Assembly (NCBI GenBank): GCA_030248195.1 | Contig: JASAND010026131.1 | Span: 1 to 64,000, forward strand | DNA length: 64,000 nucleotides | Reading direction: 5' to 3' | Source of the DNA: Trissonchulus latispiculum | Taxonomy: Eukaryota; Nematoda; Enoplea; Enoplida; Ironidae | Shown: positions 10,961 through 22,272 of the stretch, piece after piece | Position numbering within the stretch: the first letter of the stretch is position 1 | Layout of the letters: each line of letters begins with the position of its first letter | Program-made: the position numbers and the translations under genes | The notes under the pieces: model-generated | Databases searched by the model: none | Told to the model about the DNA's origin: nothing | Seen by the model: only the letters and a program-made list of their open reading frames with translations

Positions 10961-11543
10961 TGTATAAGTTTTTCAGTGTGCAAAGTTCAAATTTGACACT
11001 AGTTTAGGTATCTTTTTTACCCACATAGGTGATCCTGATCACCCTTGGGTCCAGAGGATCCGGACCGGGTTCACCAGCCGGATAGTCTGCCAGAAGCAGC
11101 GGAGACAGTTAAAAACATGTGCGCAATGGTTTTTGGAGGCGCTGAGCTCGAATTTGGCATTAGTTTTGTCCTAGCGGCTGCCCCGGAGGCTTTTTACAAA
11201 ACGTTGATAGTGATTTTTCTTTTGCGAATTTGTTACTCAGTACCAGCAAAGATGTTAATTTTGGTCCGGAGTTGTTCGAGGGTCGGATATTGGGTGAGTC
11301 TACTACAGACATGTGCAGGGGGGGAAGTTCTGGGGGGGGGGGGTGAAGGGCGGCCGAAGGCCGCCGAAAAACCGGATTTTTCCGGTTTTTTACTGGAAAA
11401 ACCCGGATTCTGGGGGGGGGGTGAGGGACCCCTCTGGGGGGTGAGCTCAGGTCTGGGGGGGGGGTGGGTGAAAAGCCCCCCCCCCCCCCCCCCAAGCACA
11501 CGTATGGTCTACTATATATTTTGGGCACTCGGAGGAGTTGGGC

Positions 11544-12517
11544 CAGTGGCGCACCCAGAGTTTTCTGACAGGGGGCGGCGGCACCAAAGTCGAAAGTAGT
11601 TTTTAATTTAAGTATTTCTACACCTGTTCTACATGCTTTGAGAACAAACATGTATATATATAGTAGTTGGCTTCATAGATTAAGGTAGTCAAATAGAATT
11701 AATCATTCTTAGAAATGTGAAGGCAGGGGGTCTGGGAGGTGCACCCATAGGTGTAAGGTGGGGGGGGTTGGGGGGGGTAGCCCCCCCAAGCCTTTTTTCA
11801 ACCCTCCCCCAAAACGTTTTGGGGGGGACGTCCCCCCCCCCCAACTGGGCTAGTCGCGCCTAAGGCGCGAAAAATGGCCAAAAATTGGGTATTTTTTGGG
11901 TAAATTTTGAAAAAATTTTCAAAAATGTCCAAATTTTTGGCTTAAACTGTTTATTATTATGAGAAATACACGTTTTTTAACTGTATTATGGATCTTATGA
12001 CTCAATATTGTCCTTATTTTGGACTTGGAAACATGTTGGCAATCAAGTTTTTGAGTTTAAAACCACTGTCTAATCTTAAAATTACTTTATGGTTAGATGT
12101 TTTTTATCATTAGAAACGGCTGAAAATGCGATTTTTGGCAAAAAAATGAAAATTTTTTTGGGGGAGGGTTGGGGGGTCCTGCGGGGGGTTGGGGGGGGGG
12201 TCGCCAGAGGGGCCCCCCCCAGAAAATGTTGGGGGGAGCCTCCCCCACCCCAAATCTCCGTTACACCTGTGGGTGCAGCCCCCCAGAAGTTGTGAATTTT
12301 TTGCATTCTAGACATAAAAGCATTTTTTACCACTTTTTGCTGTTTCAAAGGATCATAGTTGTCTTCTGGCTGGCGCCCTGGTTTACCAGATAAGGTGTAT
12401 TATAACTCAAGTTGATAAAAATTGTTTTTTCTGCTTTTCTCCTTTCTGCTGCTTAATTTTGCGGACTTTCGAAACCTTACAGGGGGCGCCCCCCCAGAAC
12501 CCTTGGGTGCGCCCCTG
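11544..12517. mobile_element. hAT-type element, 974 bp
   Basis: Exact 8-bp duplications AGTTGGGC flank it (11536-11543 and 12518-12525). Ends are CAGTGGCGCACCCAGAG and, inverted, CAGGGGCGCACCCAAGG. It is itself invaded by the G-run MITE at 11741-12276. There is no transposase. The segment 10961-11535 to its left is noncoding, with long G/C runs at 11310-11510 that create spurious frames. Confidence 0.9.
11741..12276. mobile_element. G-run MITE with GCACCCAYAGGTGTAA ends
   Basis: GCACCCATAGGTGTAA at the left matches, inverted, TTACACCTGTGGGTGC at the right. Between them are subterminal poly-G and poly-C blocks and an AT-rich core. The motif CAAATCTCCGTTACACC is shared with the copies at 16641 and 16908. 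Confidence 0.75.
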
Positions 12518-12932
12518 AGTTGGGCCTCGGTAGCAAACTTATTGAATTTTTGGGTGATTGTTTTTGTGAGCATAGCTATAAATCATCAATGTTACACTGT
12601 ATGCTACTCGGCGGACGTCAGAAATATATATATATTTAACGACAAGTTCGCAAACTCAGGATTCCTATTCGCAAACTCAGGATTTTAAACAAAATTTTCA
12701 CTATTTCAGCCTAAAAAACCACTTAAAATTAGTCATTTTTAGCGAGCAATTTTTATACAAAAATCACAAATTTCGAAAAAACATTCCAAAAATAGGCCCC
12801 CTTTTTGCGTGAGCCCGCATGCAGCCCCCCATAAAAATTCCAAGGAAAACGCTAGTTGTTTTTATGGTATATAGCTTTTGCATAAAATTTGCTTCCAGCT
12901 AGAGCTGAAATCTAGCTGCGTCAGGATAAATT

Positions 12933-13211
12933 TCATTTTGCGTCACGCCAAAAAGTTTGCGTTATGACACAGCCCCTGACACAAAAAACTATGCTTAGGA
13001 ATGAAGCCGAAAACTGTGCTTGAATAAATTTAGATACATCTTCACTGTTGACTTTAGAAAGTAGGGTTGCTTGAACAGACTCACACCAATATTCTAGTAC
13101 TTTCAAAGGACAAGCAGATTTAATTAGCAGCGAAGTCAAGAAATTTTTGCATCTAGTTTGATTTCCTTTCGTCGGGTTAATTTTTCTTATTTCCGAATCC
13201 TGACGGGGCAT
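12933..13211 (-). CDS. Unrecognised ORF near the hAT terminus
   Basis: A 92-codon frame with an ATG lies just inside the right end of the 8501-13250 hAT-like element. I do not recognise a domain; there is no BED finger or hATC dimerisation motif. It is composed mostly of ordinary polar and hydrophobic residues rather than repeat-derived runs, and could be a remnant of the element's own transposase or a chance frame. Confidence 0.2.
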   Translation of the reverse strand: MPRQDSEIRKINPTKGNQTRCKNFLTSLLIKSACPLKVLEYWCESVQATLLSKVNSEDVSKFIQAQFSASFLSIVFCVRGCVITQTFWRDAK

Positions 13212-13772
13212 GCGGCCGCATGCCCCGCATGCCCCCTGGCTGCGCCCCTGCTTGTTATATATTTCACAGTTATGATTTTGTTTAGTCGTGAAAAATGTGG
13301 AGTTTGCATTAATGTATGACTTGTATATGTACTAATGTATGTTTAAATTTAGTGGTTGTATCTCTGGATCTTGTGTTTGTTAACATTCATACATGGCTGT
13401 ATTTTCAAGGTTTATAAGTCTTGTCCGTTATTTTGTAAATACCTAGGATGCTTCATTATATGAATTACTTGCAGGATTAAACGGTCCCTTTCTTTCATGT
13501 TACGTATTTTGCCGAAAGCTGTTAGAACAGTTTTTATGTTCGCAGATATTTCATGGACCCAATTTTTATTATATAGCTTAATTTAATATTAAGATTAACT
13601 AAGAAATTAATTTTTACTTGCCAGTAAAAGTCCTTTAAAAATCAACTTGCATTCGATTATATAAATCATTCACCGAAATTCGGTGCAACAAAGAAAATAT
13701 ATATACGCCGCTTATTGTATCGCGAGTGTGCTCGAATAAGTACTCATACTCATACCGTGTATAATAAAAGTT

Positions 13773-15340
13773 TTAAGGTGGTGGTATCCTTTTGTGCAGT
13801 GCCTTTGTGGTGGTTTTTTTGAAACGCTATAACTATCGGAATTTTGGGAGTTGGAAAGAGCTTAATACATTGTTTTAAGGTGCTGGTTTCCTTTCGGGAT
13901 TTTTGACTCATATATACGGCTTTAATCCTTTACGTAAAAAGTTAAAACTTGCTAAATAACCTATTTCCGTGCTCTTTAACATTCTGGGACCAGTTCCGGA
14001 TTTTTAGGCCAAAAGATGAGAAAGTTTTGGTTTTTGGCCTTAGGCTTCCAGTAGGTAGACCAGATACCGGATTGGTTGTTATAGCTGGAAAGAGGACACA
14101 AGAATGAACATTTTTGCTTTTAGTTTTAAAACCTTTGAGCTATCTCTAGTGGTTCAGTCAGTATATATAAGCAAAAAACTGTTTTGAGGGTCAAAAATGG
14201 CCATTTTCGAGAATATCAGTTTTTTTCAAAATTACTGACAAACGTTGCGAACAATTTTGTTCCATTTATACTCAATCGATAAAGCATCCAAATGCACATT
14301 TTATGAATCCCTACTAGCCGGACTTTATTGCTTTCAGCTAGAGAGTGGCCGGAAAACCATTTTGTCAAAACTGCGGTTATTTTGTTTTAAACATCGATTT
14401 CTCAAAAACTACTCGACAGATTCCAGAGATTTTTGGAAATTCGTACTATTGCGGAGGGACGTTTTTCTTGGTTTTGGCTAAAACGTTTCCAGTTTCGAGA
14501 AAATTTAGTGCAAAGTTTAAAAATTTAGTGCTTCCGTGCATTTTGCGGAATTTTCTAAACCGTTGAGTGATATATAGTGCGCGAAACCCCAAAAAATGTC
14601 CCTCGGCCCATGAGGACATATGGTCCTCTGTATGATAGCGCAAAAAGAAATTTTGCCTGGTTCCGCATTTTTGAAAAATCGATGTTCGAAAATTGTTGGT
14701 CTATATTCCGCAGTTATATATATCAGAAAATTTTTGCTAAGTTTTTGCTAATTTTGCAAGTTTCGTATGCTCATGTGAATAGTTTCCTTTGGGGGGGGGG
14801 GGGGTGGGGGGGGGGTCCCCCCCCCCCAAAATTTTTGACCAAATTTACCCCCCCAGATTTTTTGACTTACCCTCCCCCAACTTTTGGCTACCCCCCCGAA
14901 CCCCCCCCCAACGATTTTTGGACCCAAAAAGTTAGCTAGATTTGGTCGAAAAATGGTCATTTTTTGAAAAAATTTTCTAAAATTTTGACCTAAAATCGCT
15001 TTAAAACTGTGCAAAAACACCTAAAACGTTAAGAACAAGCCTTATTTTGATGAAAAAAGGGCTAAATTACAGAAAATTTTGCATTTTTTGGCCATTTTTC
15101 GAAATTTCTGAGGCCCGAATTCTGGGGGGGGTTGGGGGGGGGGTACCCCCCATCACATTTCGGAGGTCGGCCAAGATTTACCCCCCCCCCGAGACCCAAA
15201 GTTCCAGGGAAACTATGGCCTGATTATAAGCTTTAAAACGATGTATAAAGCCCTTTCCAACTCCCAGAATTGCTAAAGTTACGTATAGCGTTTCAAAAAA
15301 TCAGCACAAAAGCACTGCACAAAAGATATCAGCACCTTAA
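13773..15340. mobile_element. TTAA-flanked inverted-repeat element
   Basis: TTAA stands at both ends (13773-13776 and 15337-15340). Inverted termini of about 110 bp begin GGTGGTGGTATCCTTTTGTG on the left and GGTGCTGATATCTTTTGTGC on the right. They include the shared inner words GAAACGCTATA and GAGTTGGAAAG. TTAA duplications are typical of piggyBac-type elements; the TIR does not start CCC, so the superfamily is uncertain. A second TTAAGGTGCTGG terminus begins at 13875. Confidence 0.7.
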
Positions 15341-16265
15341 AGCTTATTATCTGAACAATGACATGGGCATACGAAACTGGCAAAATTAGCAAAAAATAGC
15401 AGACACTTTCTGACATGCTGACAGCAGACACTTTCTGACATGCTGACATCTAACAACAGGATGAATATATAGACCAAACATTTTTGAACATCGATTTCTC
15501 AAAACTGAAGAATCGGCCAAAGGTTCTTTTTGTGCCACTATGTGAAGGACATATGGGCCGAGGGATGTTTATTTGGATTTGACTCAGCAGGTCTTAACGT
15601 TCGAGAAAATCGGCCAAATGCACGGTAACACGAAATTTCTCAACTTCGCATTGAGTTTTCTTACTACTCGATATGTTTTAGCCCAAATCAAGAAAAACGT
15701 CCCTCCGCAGAAGTACGAATTTCAATTCTGCCAAAAATCTCCAAAATCCGTCGAGTAGTTTTCGAGATATCAATGTTCGAAACAAAATAATCGCAGTTTT
15801 GCCAAAATGGTTTTTCAGCCAAATCTCTAGCTTAAAGCAATAAAGTCCTGCTAATAGGCATTCATAAAATGGGCACTTATACGCTGCATCGATTGAGTAT
15901 AAATAAGCCAACTGTGTCCTTAACATAACATGTGGCAGTAATTTTGAAAAAACTGATTTCCACGAAAATGGGCATTTTTTGACCCTAAAAACAGTAGTTT
16001 GCTAATATATACTGACTTAACCAGTGGAGATAGCTCAAAAGTTGTAAAATCAAAAATGTTCATTTTTGTGCCCTCTCACCAGCCATAACAACCAATCCCG
16101 TGTTAAGTACACCTACGTACCAAAACCAAAACTTTCTTATCTTTTGGCCTAAAAATACGGGACTGGTCCCAGAATGTCAAAGAGTACGGAAATAGGTTAT
16201 TTCGTTATTTCGTAAGTTTTAGCCATTTACGTGAAGGATTAAATAAAGCCATAGTTTCCCTTGAC
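13875..16265. repeat. Long inverted repeat of a TTAAGGTGCTGG family
   Basis: The segment 13880-14720 is repeated in inverse order at 15490-16265, so the region folds into a roughly 0.8 kb stem. The left start TTAAGGTGCTGGTTTCCTTT also begins the direct copy at 45045. G/C-run insertions at 14790-14930 and 15120-15200 occupy the loop. No real gene is present; frames here are shadows of the repeat. Confidence 0.75.
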
Positions 16266-16565
16266 CCTTCCTTGGGGGGGGGGCGCTATCTCCCAAAATT
16301 GTTCTGGGGGGGGTCTGCGTCGTCTGCCCCCCAGACCCCGCGTGTGCTTCTTGTGTATATAAATTCTCCATGCTTTGCTTCACTCACGGGATATAGTGGT
16401 TTTCCAATTGGCAAGTGAACTAACCTTTCCATACACAATATTTTCTTGTAAAAATATTTTGTTCCTGGAAAAAGCAAATTTTTACCCCCCCCCGGAAAAA
16501 TTTGTTCCCCCCCAGAAAAATTTTTCAGCGGGACCCCCCTTTTCAAAATCCTGGATCCGCCACTG
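16266..16565 (-). mobile_element. hAT-type MITE, right terminus clear, left uncertain
   Basis: On the minus strand it begins CAGTGGCGGATCCAGGATTT at 16565, a typical hAT-MITE end, followed by G runs. The flanking sequence after 16565 (CCCCCATCACATTTC) is the same as at 15147, consistent with insertion into a repeat. I could not find a convincing left duplication, so the start is approximate. Confidence 0.55.
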
Positions 16566-16640
16566 CCCCCATCACATTTCTTGGGTCGACCACCAACCTT
16601 CCAAGATTTACCCCCCCCCCCCATACCCAAAGGCCAAAGT

Positions 16641-17393
16641 CATAGGTGTAACGGAGATTTGGGGTGGGGTGGGGGAGGCTTAAGTTTAAGCCAAAAATTT
16701 GGACATTTTTGAAAATTTTTTCAAAAATTTACCCTAAAAATACCCAATTATTGGCCATTTTTTGCACCTTCGGCGCGACTACCCCCCACTCCCGCCCCCC
16801 TCCCCAACTGGGGTGCTCGTCCGCATCCCCCGTTGAACACAGGGCTGTGGGGCGCTCCCCCCACCCAACCCATAGGTGTATGACCACCTGTTTGGGTTGG
16901 GGGGGGGCATAGGTGTAACGGAGATTTGGGGTGGGGGGGCTCCCCCCCAACATTTTCTGGGGGGGCCCCCTCTGGAGACCCCCCCCAACCCTCCCCCAAA
17001 AAAATTTTTCAATTTTTATGTCAAAAATCGCATTTTCAGCCGTTTGTAATACTAATAAACATCGAATCATGAAGTACTTTTAACATTAGACTGGTTTTAA
17101 ACTCTAAAACTTGATTGTCCAGGTGTTTCTAAGTTCAAAAGAAGGCTAAAATTCAGTCAAAAAGTCCATAAAACTATTAAAAACGTATTTCTCGCAATAC
17201 CAAGTACTTTAAGCCAGAAATTTGGACTTTTTGAAAATCTTTGCAAAATTTACCCTAAAAATACCCTATTTTTGGCCAATTTTCGCGCCTTCGGCGCGAC
17301 TACCCCCCCCCCAGCTGGGGGGGACGTCCCCCCCCAAAAAATTTCTGGGGGGGTGGTTGAAAAAATGAGCCCCCCCCCAACCTTACACCTATG
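16641..17393. mobile_element. Cluster of CATAGGTGTAA G-run MITEs
   Basis: CATAGGTGTAACGGAGATTT begins at 16641 and again at 16908; TTACACCTATG ends at 17393. At least one complete element (16908-17393) and one fragment are present. Poly-G and poly-C tracts flank an AT-rich core, as in the elements at 6757 and 11741. The many Gly/Pro-rich frames here are artefacts of these tracts. Confidence 0.7.
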
Positions 17394-17519
17394 AGGGGGG
17401 GGAGTAAAAAGTAATCTGGCTTGGGGGTCTCAAAAATCGGAAATTTTCAAAAAGGACTGAACCCAAACTGTACCCAAATTTTTTCAGCTAAAAATGGTCC
17501 TTTTTCGATATAAAATCTA

Positions 17520-18030
17520 CTATTTTCGACACGCAGCTCCACTTCGCCGTGGAACACCCAGTTCTATCCTTTGGCAGACCAACTCGGTGCCGTTTCGGAG
17601 AAGGTATGCATTGTCATCAGTCTTCCGCACTGTTTCTAGGAAGTAGATGAGAGCCGTACTAGACGGATTCGTTAAACTCTACACATTTTGTGATGCCAAC
17701 AATTTATACTGCTTGGTCGACCTGGAGACAGAGACTTTAATCAAGATGTTCCTCAGCCGAATCCCAAGACTAGATCCAGTACGAATCTGATTACCGGCAT
17801 CTACAAGTATGATAGATTGCATCTGAATGCAGGTGGAACTTGCCACATGATCTCGCTATTGGCTGCAAGGATGCCAGAAATGAGTTCCTTCAAGTAGCAG
17901 GTATCTCCCGTGGGCTACCTTGGCAAGACGACATCGGCTTACAAGCCATCGCAACACAATATCGGCTGTTATATGCTGCTACTTGTCAGTTTGCCAATGG
18001 TTTGGAAATCATTTTTGCCCAGGATTTGTA
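17520..18030 (+). pseudogene. Decayed coding-like segment, unrecognised
   Basis: GC content rises and short open blocks alternate between frames. One block near 17650-17790 encodes MRAVLDGFVKLYTFCD and LVDLETETLIKMFLSR; another at 17840-18030 encodes a 63-codon frame. In-frame stops interrupt all of them. It resembles a mutated transposon or gene fragment, but I cannot assign a family. Confidence 0.3.
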
Positions 18031-18084
18031 AGTTGTCTAGTGTAGTAACTTACACATCAACTTGCGTATCAACTCACACCCCCC

Positions 18085-18099
18085 CCCCCCACACACACG

Positions 18100-18132
<33 letters not shown>

Positions 18133-18205
18133 CACATATATATATATATATATAGGTTTAATATTTAATAATATATAAGTTCAAGGTTTAATATATATAT
18201 ATATA
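18085..18205. repeat. (CA)n and (TA)n microsatellites
   Basis: A C run is followed by an ACAC tract and several TA tracts, separating the decayed segment on the left from the LINE fragment on the right. Confidence 0.9.
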
Positions 18206-18224
18206 TATTTGGTTTTCAACTAAT

Positions 18225-18905
18225 GATCAAATGTTAGTTAGTAACGTATCGGTTTTGGAACCGTTCAGTACAAGTGATCATAATCACATTATGTTTGTAC
18301 TTAATGTATCTACGAATGCCTGTGATACTGTATCAAATGCAGGAAGTGGCAGAGGATATAGCTCTAAAGATGGAGATTACGTTTCGATGAATGATTTTCT
18401 GGAGACATTGTAATGGGACTGTTTGTTTTTCTAATGATGCTAATGTAGGATGTGTGGATAACATTTAGAAATGTGGCATAGTATGCTGTTTCTATGTTTG
18501 TACCAGTTCGTCGCATCAAGGGAAACTTTCGAGACAAACAGGTTTCGAAAGCTTATGATGAGAAGAGATTTCTATGACGAAAGTATTAACGGTTTCGTAC
18601 GGATGAATCTTTGAAAAGGTATGATGAGCTGCAAAAACGGCCGAACTGATGGCTGATGAGTTTTCTCGAAGGAGGGAACGAAATATTTTACAATCAAATT
18701 ATTTAGCTTTCTTAAGTCATAGTTGACTTCAAACGGCTCCATTCCCGTGTTCCGTAGAAACGCAACTTCGTATAAATAATAATTGCGAAAACTCGAAAAT
18801 TTTGCAGGATCAATTTTCGTTTGTATTCATCAATAACAAGAATCTTCCGCAGTTTGCTGATAAAATTGATCAGTCTATACCGTCGGTTTCCTTATGTGTA
18901 GATTT
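18225..18905 (+). pseudogene. Non-LTR retrotransposon fragment, endonuclease end to pre-RT linker
   Basis: The frame from 18231 contains PFSTSDHNHIMFVLNVS, which matches the conserved SDHN block at the C-terminus of APE-type LINE endonucleases. Downstream, broken by stops and frameshifts, come VPVRRIKGNFRDKQVSKAYD (18500-18560) and ILQDQFSFVFINNKN (about 18800-18845). These correspond to the linker between endonuclease and reverse transcriptase in CR1/L2/jockey-type elements, with its QFSSVF motif. It is a dead fragment; the RT core is absent. The RT C-terminal part at 35930-36420 may belong to the same family. Confidence 0.75.
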
Positions 18906-18939
18906 GGCCTTATAGGCTCCAATTCCTTATAAAAGTAGA

Positions 18940-19260
18940 TGAAACTTTCCAAATATACTATTTTGTGCTCTTTATTCCGGGGCCAGTTCCACATTTTTAG
19001 GTGAAAAGATAAGAAATTTTCGGTTTTTGGCATTATACTCTCTGTGATAGTCGACGCATCAGATTGTTATGGTTGGAAAGAGGGTGCATTTTCGCTTTTA
19101 CAAGCTTTGAGCTATCTCTAGTGGTTAAGTCAGTATAAACCGAAAACCATTTTTGAGGTAAAAAACGGCCATTTCGAGGAAACCAGTTTTTTCAAAATTA
19201 CTGCCAAATCGTACGGACAATTTTCGTTTATTTATACTGAATCGATACGCGGTCTAATTT
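18940..19260 (+). repeat. Diverged partial copy of the 13880 family
   Basis: Words such as GTGCTCTTTATTCCGGGGCC, TTTTTAGGTGAAAAGATAAG and GAGCTATCTCTAGTGGTTAA match the arms of the 13875-16265 repeat and the copy at 45045. It lacks both termini. Confidence 0.75.
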
Positions 19261-19279
19261 CCCATTTTATCAATGCCAA

Positions 19280-19900
19280 TTAAGGGGAGGTCACTTTTTT
19301 GCCGATTTTTCGACCATCTCCGATTTTGCTCATTTTCACATATTTTGTAGTCCCCATGGGTCCGCGAAACAAGACAAGAGCGTTTTGCGAAATATTGCTT
19401 CTATCATTCTGTACATGCCCTCAAAGATGACCTCGACGTGTGTTAAACATAGGAAAATAAAAGTCAGGTTAAAAAGTTTGTGGCAGAAAGTTTTCGCTGT
19501 ATAAGAACCAGAGCTCTGAAACCTTTTCAGAACCATTAAGGACATATTGTAGAGTGCAGCTATCTCCTCTGAAACGATTTGTTGAGTATTGAATTTTTGG
19601 CAAATTTTTAAAGTCAGAATTTTGAACCATGAAAAACAGGACCTACGGTACTCTTTTGCTTGTCCTGAACGATTGGCAAAAGCTACGGAAACAGGCCATA
19701 GATAGCTGCACTCTACGCATAAAACCACGTCTTGTGAAAGTACTCGCATGTTTCTATCATCTACAGTAAGCTCAAAACACTTGCCACAAAAACAGCAAAT
19801 TTTGCTAAAAATGACCATTTTTCATAATTTTCACATTCTTTTGATAATTTCTCACTCATTATGCGGTAAAAATTACCAAACTTGGCAGATTAATTAATAT
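19280..19900. mobile_element. Partial TTAAGGGG element
   Basis: TTAAGGGGAGGTCACTTTTT followed by GCCGATTTTTCGACCATCTC matches the left end of the complete element at 49346. The matching right end is not visible, so the copy is truncated or diverged. A 160-codon minus-strand frame (19336-19818, ATG start, Cys-rich N-terminus) lies inside; its length is compatible with chance in this base composition and I do not recognise it. Confidence 0.5.
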
Positions 19901-21665
19901 GCCCATGTCTGTCGCATAATGTGGCCAAAACAAATGCGTCAATATTGAACATGACTGCTGTGGCGGCACCTTTGATCTTTATAGGTGAAAAATGTCAATT
20001 TTAAAATTTTTCCAAATATAGACAAATTGGGTATCAATCGATAGCTAATGGAACGAGGAGCAACCTTTCTCATAGAACCATGGGTCTAAAATGTTGTCTT
20101 GTTGTACTTGTAGTGTATTGTAGTATCGTGTATTGTTTGGATGGAGAGGGAGGGAAGAGGGAACCAAAAACCTGAAGGCATGATTTTGCTCACAGAGATA
20201 CGGCTATGAAAATTGTAGTGAGCATAAAGCAAACCGTTGATCATTTCTGGCAAACAAACAAGAGATTTTACCGTTTTTCAGGTCTCCGAATTACTTAAAT
20301 GGACTGAATTTTAACTGAAAACGAGTGCTATGCATTTACGCGTTTTGGGACAGTTTGACGTAACTGATAGGCTGACGGATTAACGATTTTGAGATCACGG
20401 AGAGAAACGGATCAGCCTCTATTTTTTGCATTTGCTTGAGCTGAAACTTTAATTTGAAAACCTAGCTGAGATATCAGTTCCTGAAAATTCGCACAGCTTT
20501 TCGTTTCGTGTTTTTCGTGAGCAGACTGACAACATATTAGCAGATACAGAAAACATCTGTTAACTACCGGATTATTGTCCAGTACCAAACTGGCGAAACG
20601 AAAGCAGGTTCTGCGTCACGCGAAAAGTAGGGGCAACTCGCTCTATGAAATAAAGTAAACCCTAACTAAAGATACCCGAGAGAAATAAAATAGGAGTCAT
20701 GATATTTAATAACAAGAACTTACGGTTTTAATAAATGGCAAATAAGGCAAAGATGAACATAAATTGGCTCTACTGGCCACCGCTCGACACTACGACAATA
20801 ACAATAAGACTGTTAATTATGCATGTAAGCTAATTACTATTGGTAAATGGTTGCTGTTTGACTAAGGTTAGGTTGACCATTCATTAGTTACCAAAGTAAT
20901 TTAGAGTGGGTTTAGAGTGAGTGACTAATTTAGTAAAGTAGGATTTTAACACATCAGATTAGAATTTTTGAAATTGTGATTTGAGTTTAGAGATCTGACT
21001 CAAGCGAAGAAGATTTTTGCTTGAATTCTGAAGTTTTATTTTGAGACCTACTGCGCAATTTTTGTACGAATTTCTTGTAGTGAATTTATATCTTGAGCTA
21101 AGCAGGCGGCATTAGCAGATCAAGATATTAGAAGTGATTACGTTTACCGAGTTAAATTTTTTAAATTTAATAAAATTTAATTTAATTTAAAATAAGTTAT
21201 TTAAGTTAAATTTAATTCAAGTTTGAGTAATTTGGATGGTGGGCTGTGTACTGTTGCTGGCTCGCTTGCCTTTGCCTGTATCCTTGAACTGAACTCTGAA
21301 CTTGTCTTTGTTAACCTTGCCCTCTGCTCCATAGTAAAAGCCTAGTGTTCACTGATGCCTAAGACGAGCAACGATCCACAACCCTAACTGTCATGTGGCC
21401 TACACGAACCAGATTTCCACGCTTCTACACCAGAACTTTCGAAGGACCTCCAGGCCTTGTGACACTGCCTTTGAGAAACAGGAGGATGGGCAGGGGTATC
21501 GGGGCGTTCCCCTCTCTTGGTCTCCTCCCTGCCCCCCCGGCAATTCCTCCTATTCATTATCTGCATTCATAGCCAGCTAAAAAACTTTCTACAGACAACC
21601 GTAATGCTCATTCAGACGAATACAGGTACATACGTACAACAATAAATGTATAAATAGCTTTATTA
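19900..21665. other. No gene recognised
   Basis: AT-rich single-copy-looking sequence. The stretch 21130-21230 is low-complexity TTTAAATTTAAT. No frame has coding character. Confidence 0.6.
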
Positions 21666-22260
21666 GTAGTCGTGTAGCCGAATGGTTAAGGTGATCGTCT
21701 TCGGATCCGAAGGTCCGAGGTTCGATTCCCCCCTAAGCCATAATGACGTTACATTGTTTCCTTGAGCAAGAAACTTAGGTCACTGCTCCGCCGGTCGGAT
21801 GAGGCGTTATATTGGTGGGCCCGTGTGCTGCTTTGCTGGGGGTAATGCACGTTACTATCTACTTATCGTCAAAAGTAGGGCGCGGAGTCCCGGTGGAAGG
21901 TACCCCCATGGGATCGACCAGCACGCAAATTGGCCTACCTACCTTCTGCGAAGGAGTGCTAGGTGCAAAGGAGTCACGTACTCAAAATGGTCATATGGTT
22001 AGGGTTTGCTTCTGATCCCACCAATCTGCGCTAGAGGCTTGGAGTGTCGAAAGACATTGTGCTCCTCTGCTTCTCGTAATGAGCACTGAATGGAGGCAGA
22101 CAACCCGGAGCCGAAAGGCCAAGATGGGCTCCCTCCAGCCTCCCATTGTGTGGATGGCATCCAGGCATCATAGCGAGAGTCATACTGGATAGGACTGATG
22201 GGGAGAAGCAATGGCTCTACCACCTATATGCCTTGCGATTAGGCCCATAATTACAGAGAG
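21666..22260 (+). mobile_element. tRNA-derived SINE, 595 bp, with 12-bp duplication
   Basis: The head carries a pol III box A (TAGCCGAATGG at 21675) and box B (GGTTCGATTCC at 21719) at tRNA-like spacing. The anticodon loop lacks the usual T33, so it is not a working tRNA. The following words CCTTGAGCAAGAAACTTAGG resemble the conserved segment downstream of tRNA heads in several invertebrate SINEs. The direct repeat ATAGCTTTATTA (21654-21665 and 22261-22272) marks LINE-mediated insertion. Confidence 0.88.
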
Positions 22261-22272
22261 ATAGCTTTATTA

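Larger units (their letters stand above)
8501..13250. mobile_element. hAT-like composite element, 4.75 kb
   Basis: Exact 8-bp duplications CTTGTTAT lie at 8493-8500 and 13251-13258. The left terminus is CAGTGGCGCAGCCAGAAC; the right terminus, reverse complemented, is CAGGGGCGCAGCCAGGGGGC. Both ends share GACGGGGCATGCGG just inside. It encloses a 145-bp satellite, the foldback at 10156-10960 and the hAT at 11544-12517. A minus-strand frame near the right end (12933-13211) is the only possible transposase trace. Confidence 0.88.

Noticed and set aside
11045..11651. Gly/Pro-rich frames of 88-184 codons.
   Set aside because: They arise from poly-G/poly-C tracts and are open on both strands at once.
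19336..19818. 160-codon minus-strand ORF as a gene.
   Set aside because: No domain, lies in a partial TTAA repeat, and one frame of this length is expected by chance in 64 kb at this stop density.
21666..21740. Functional tRNA gene.
   Set aside because: Boxes A and B are good but the anticodon loop lacks T33, the acceptor stem does not pair, and a 500-bp body with a 12-bp duplication follows: a SINE.
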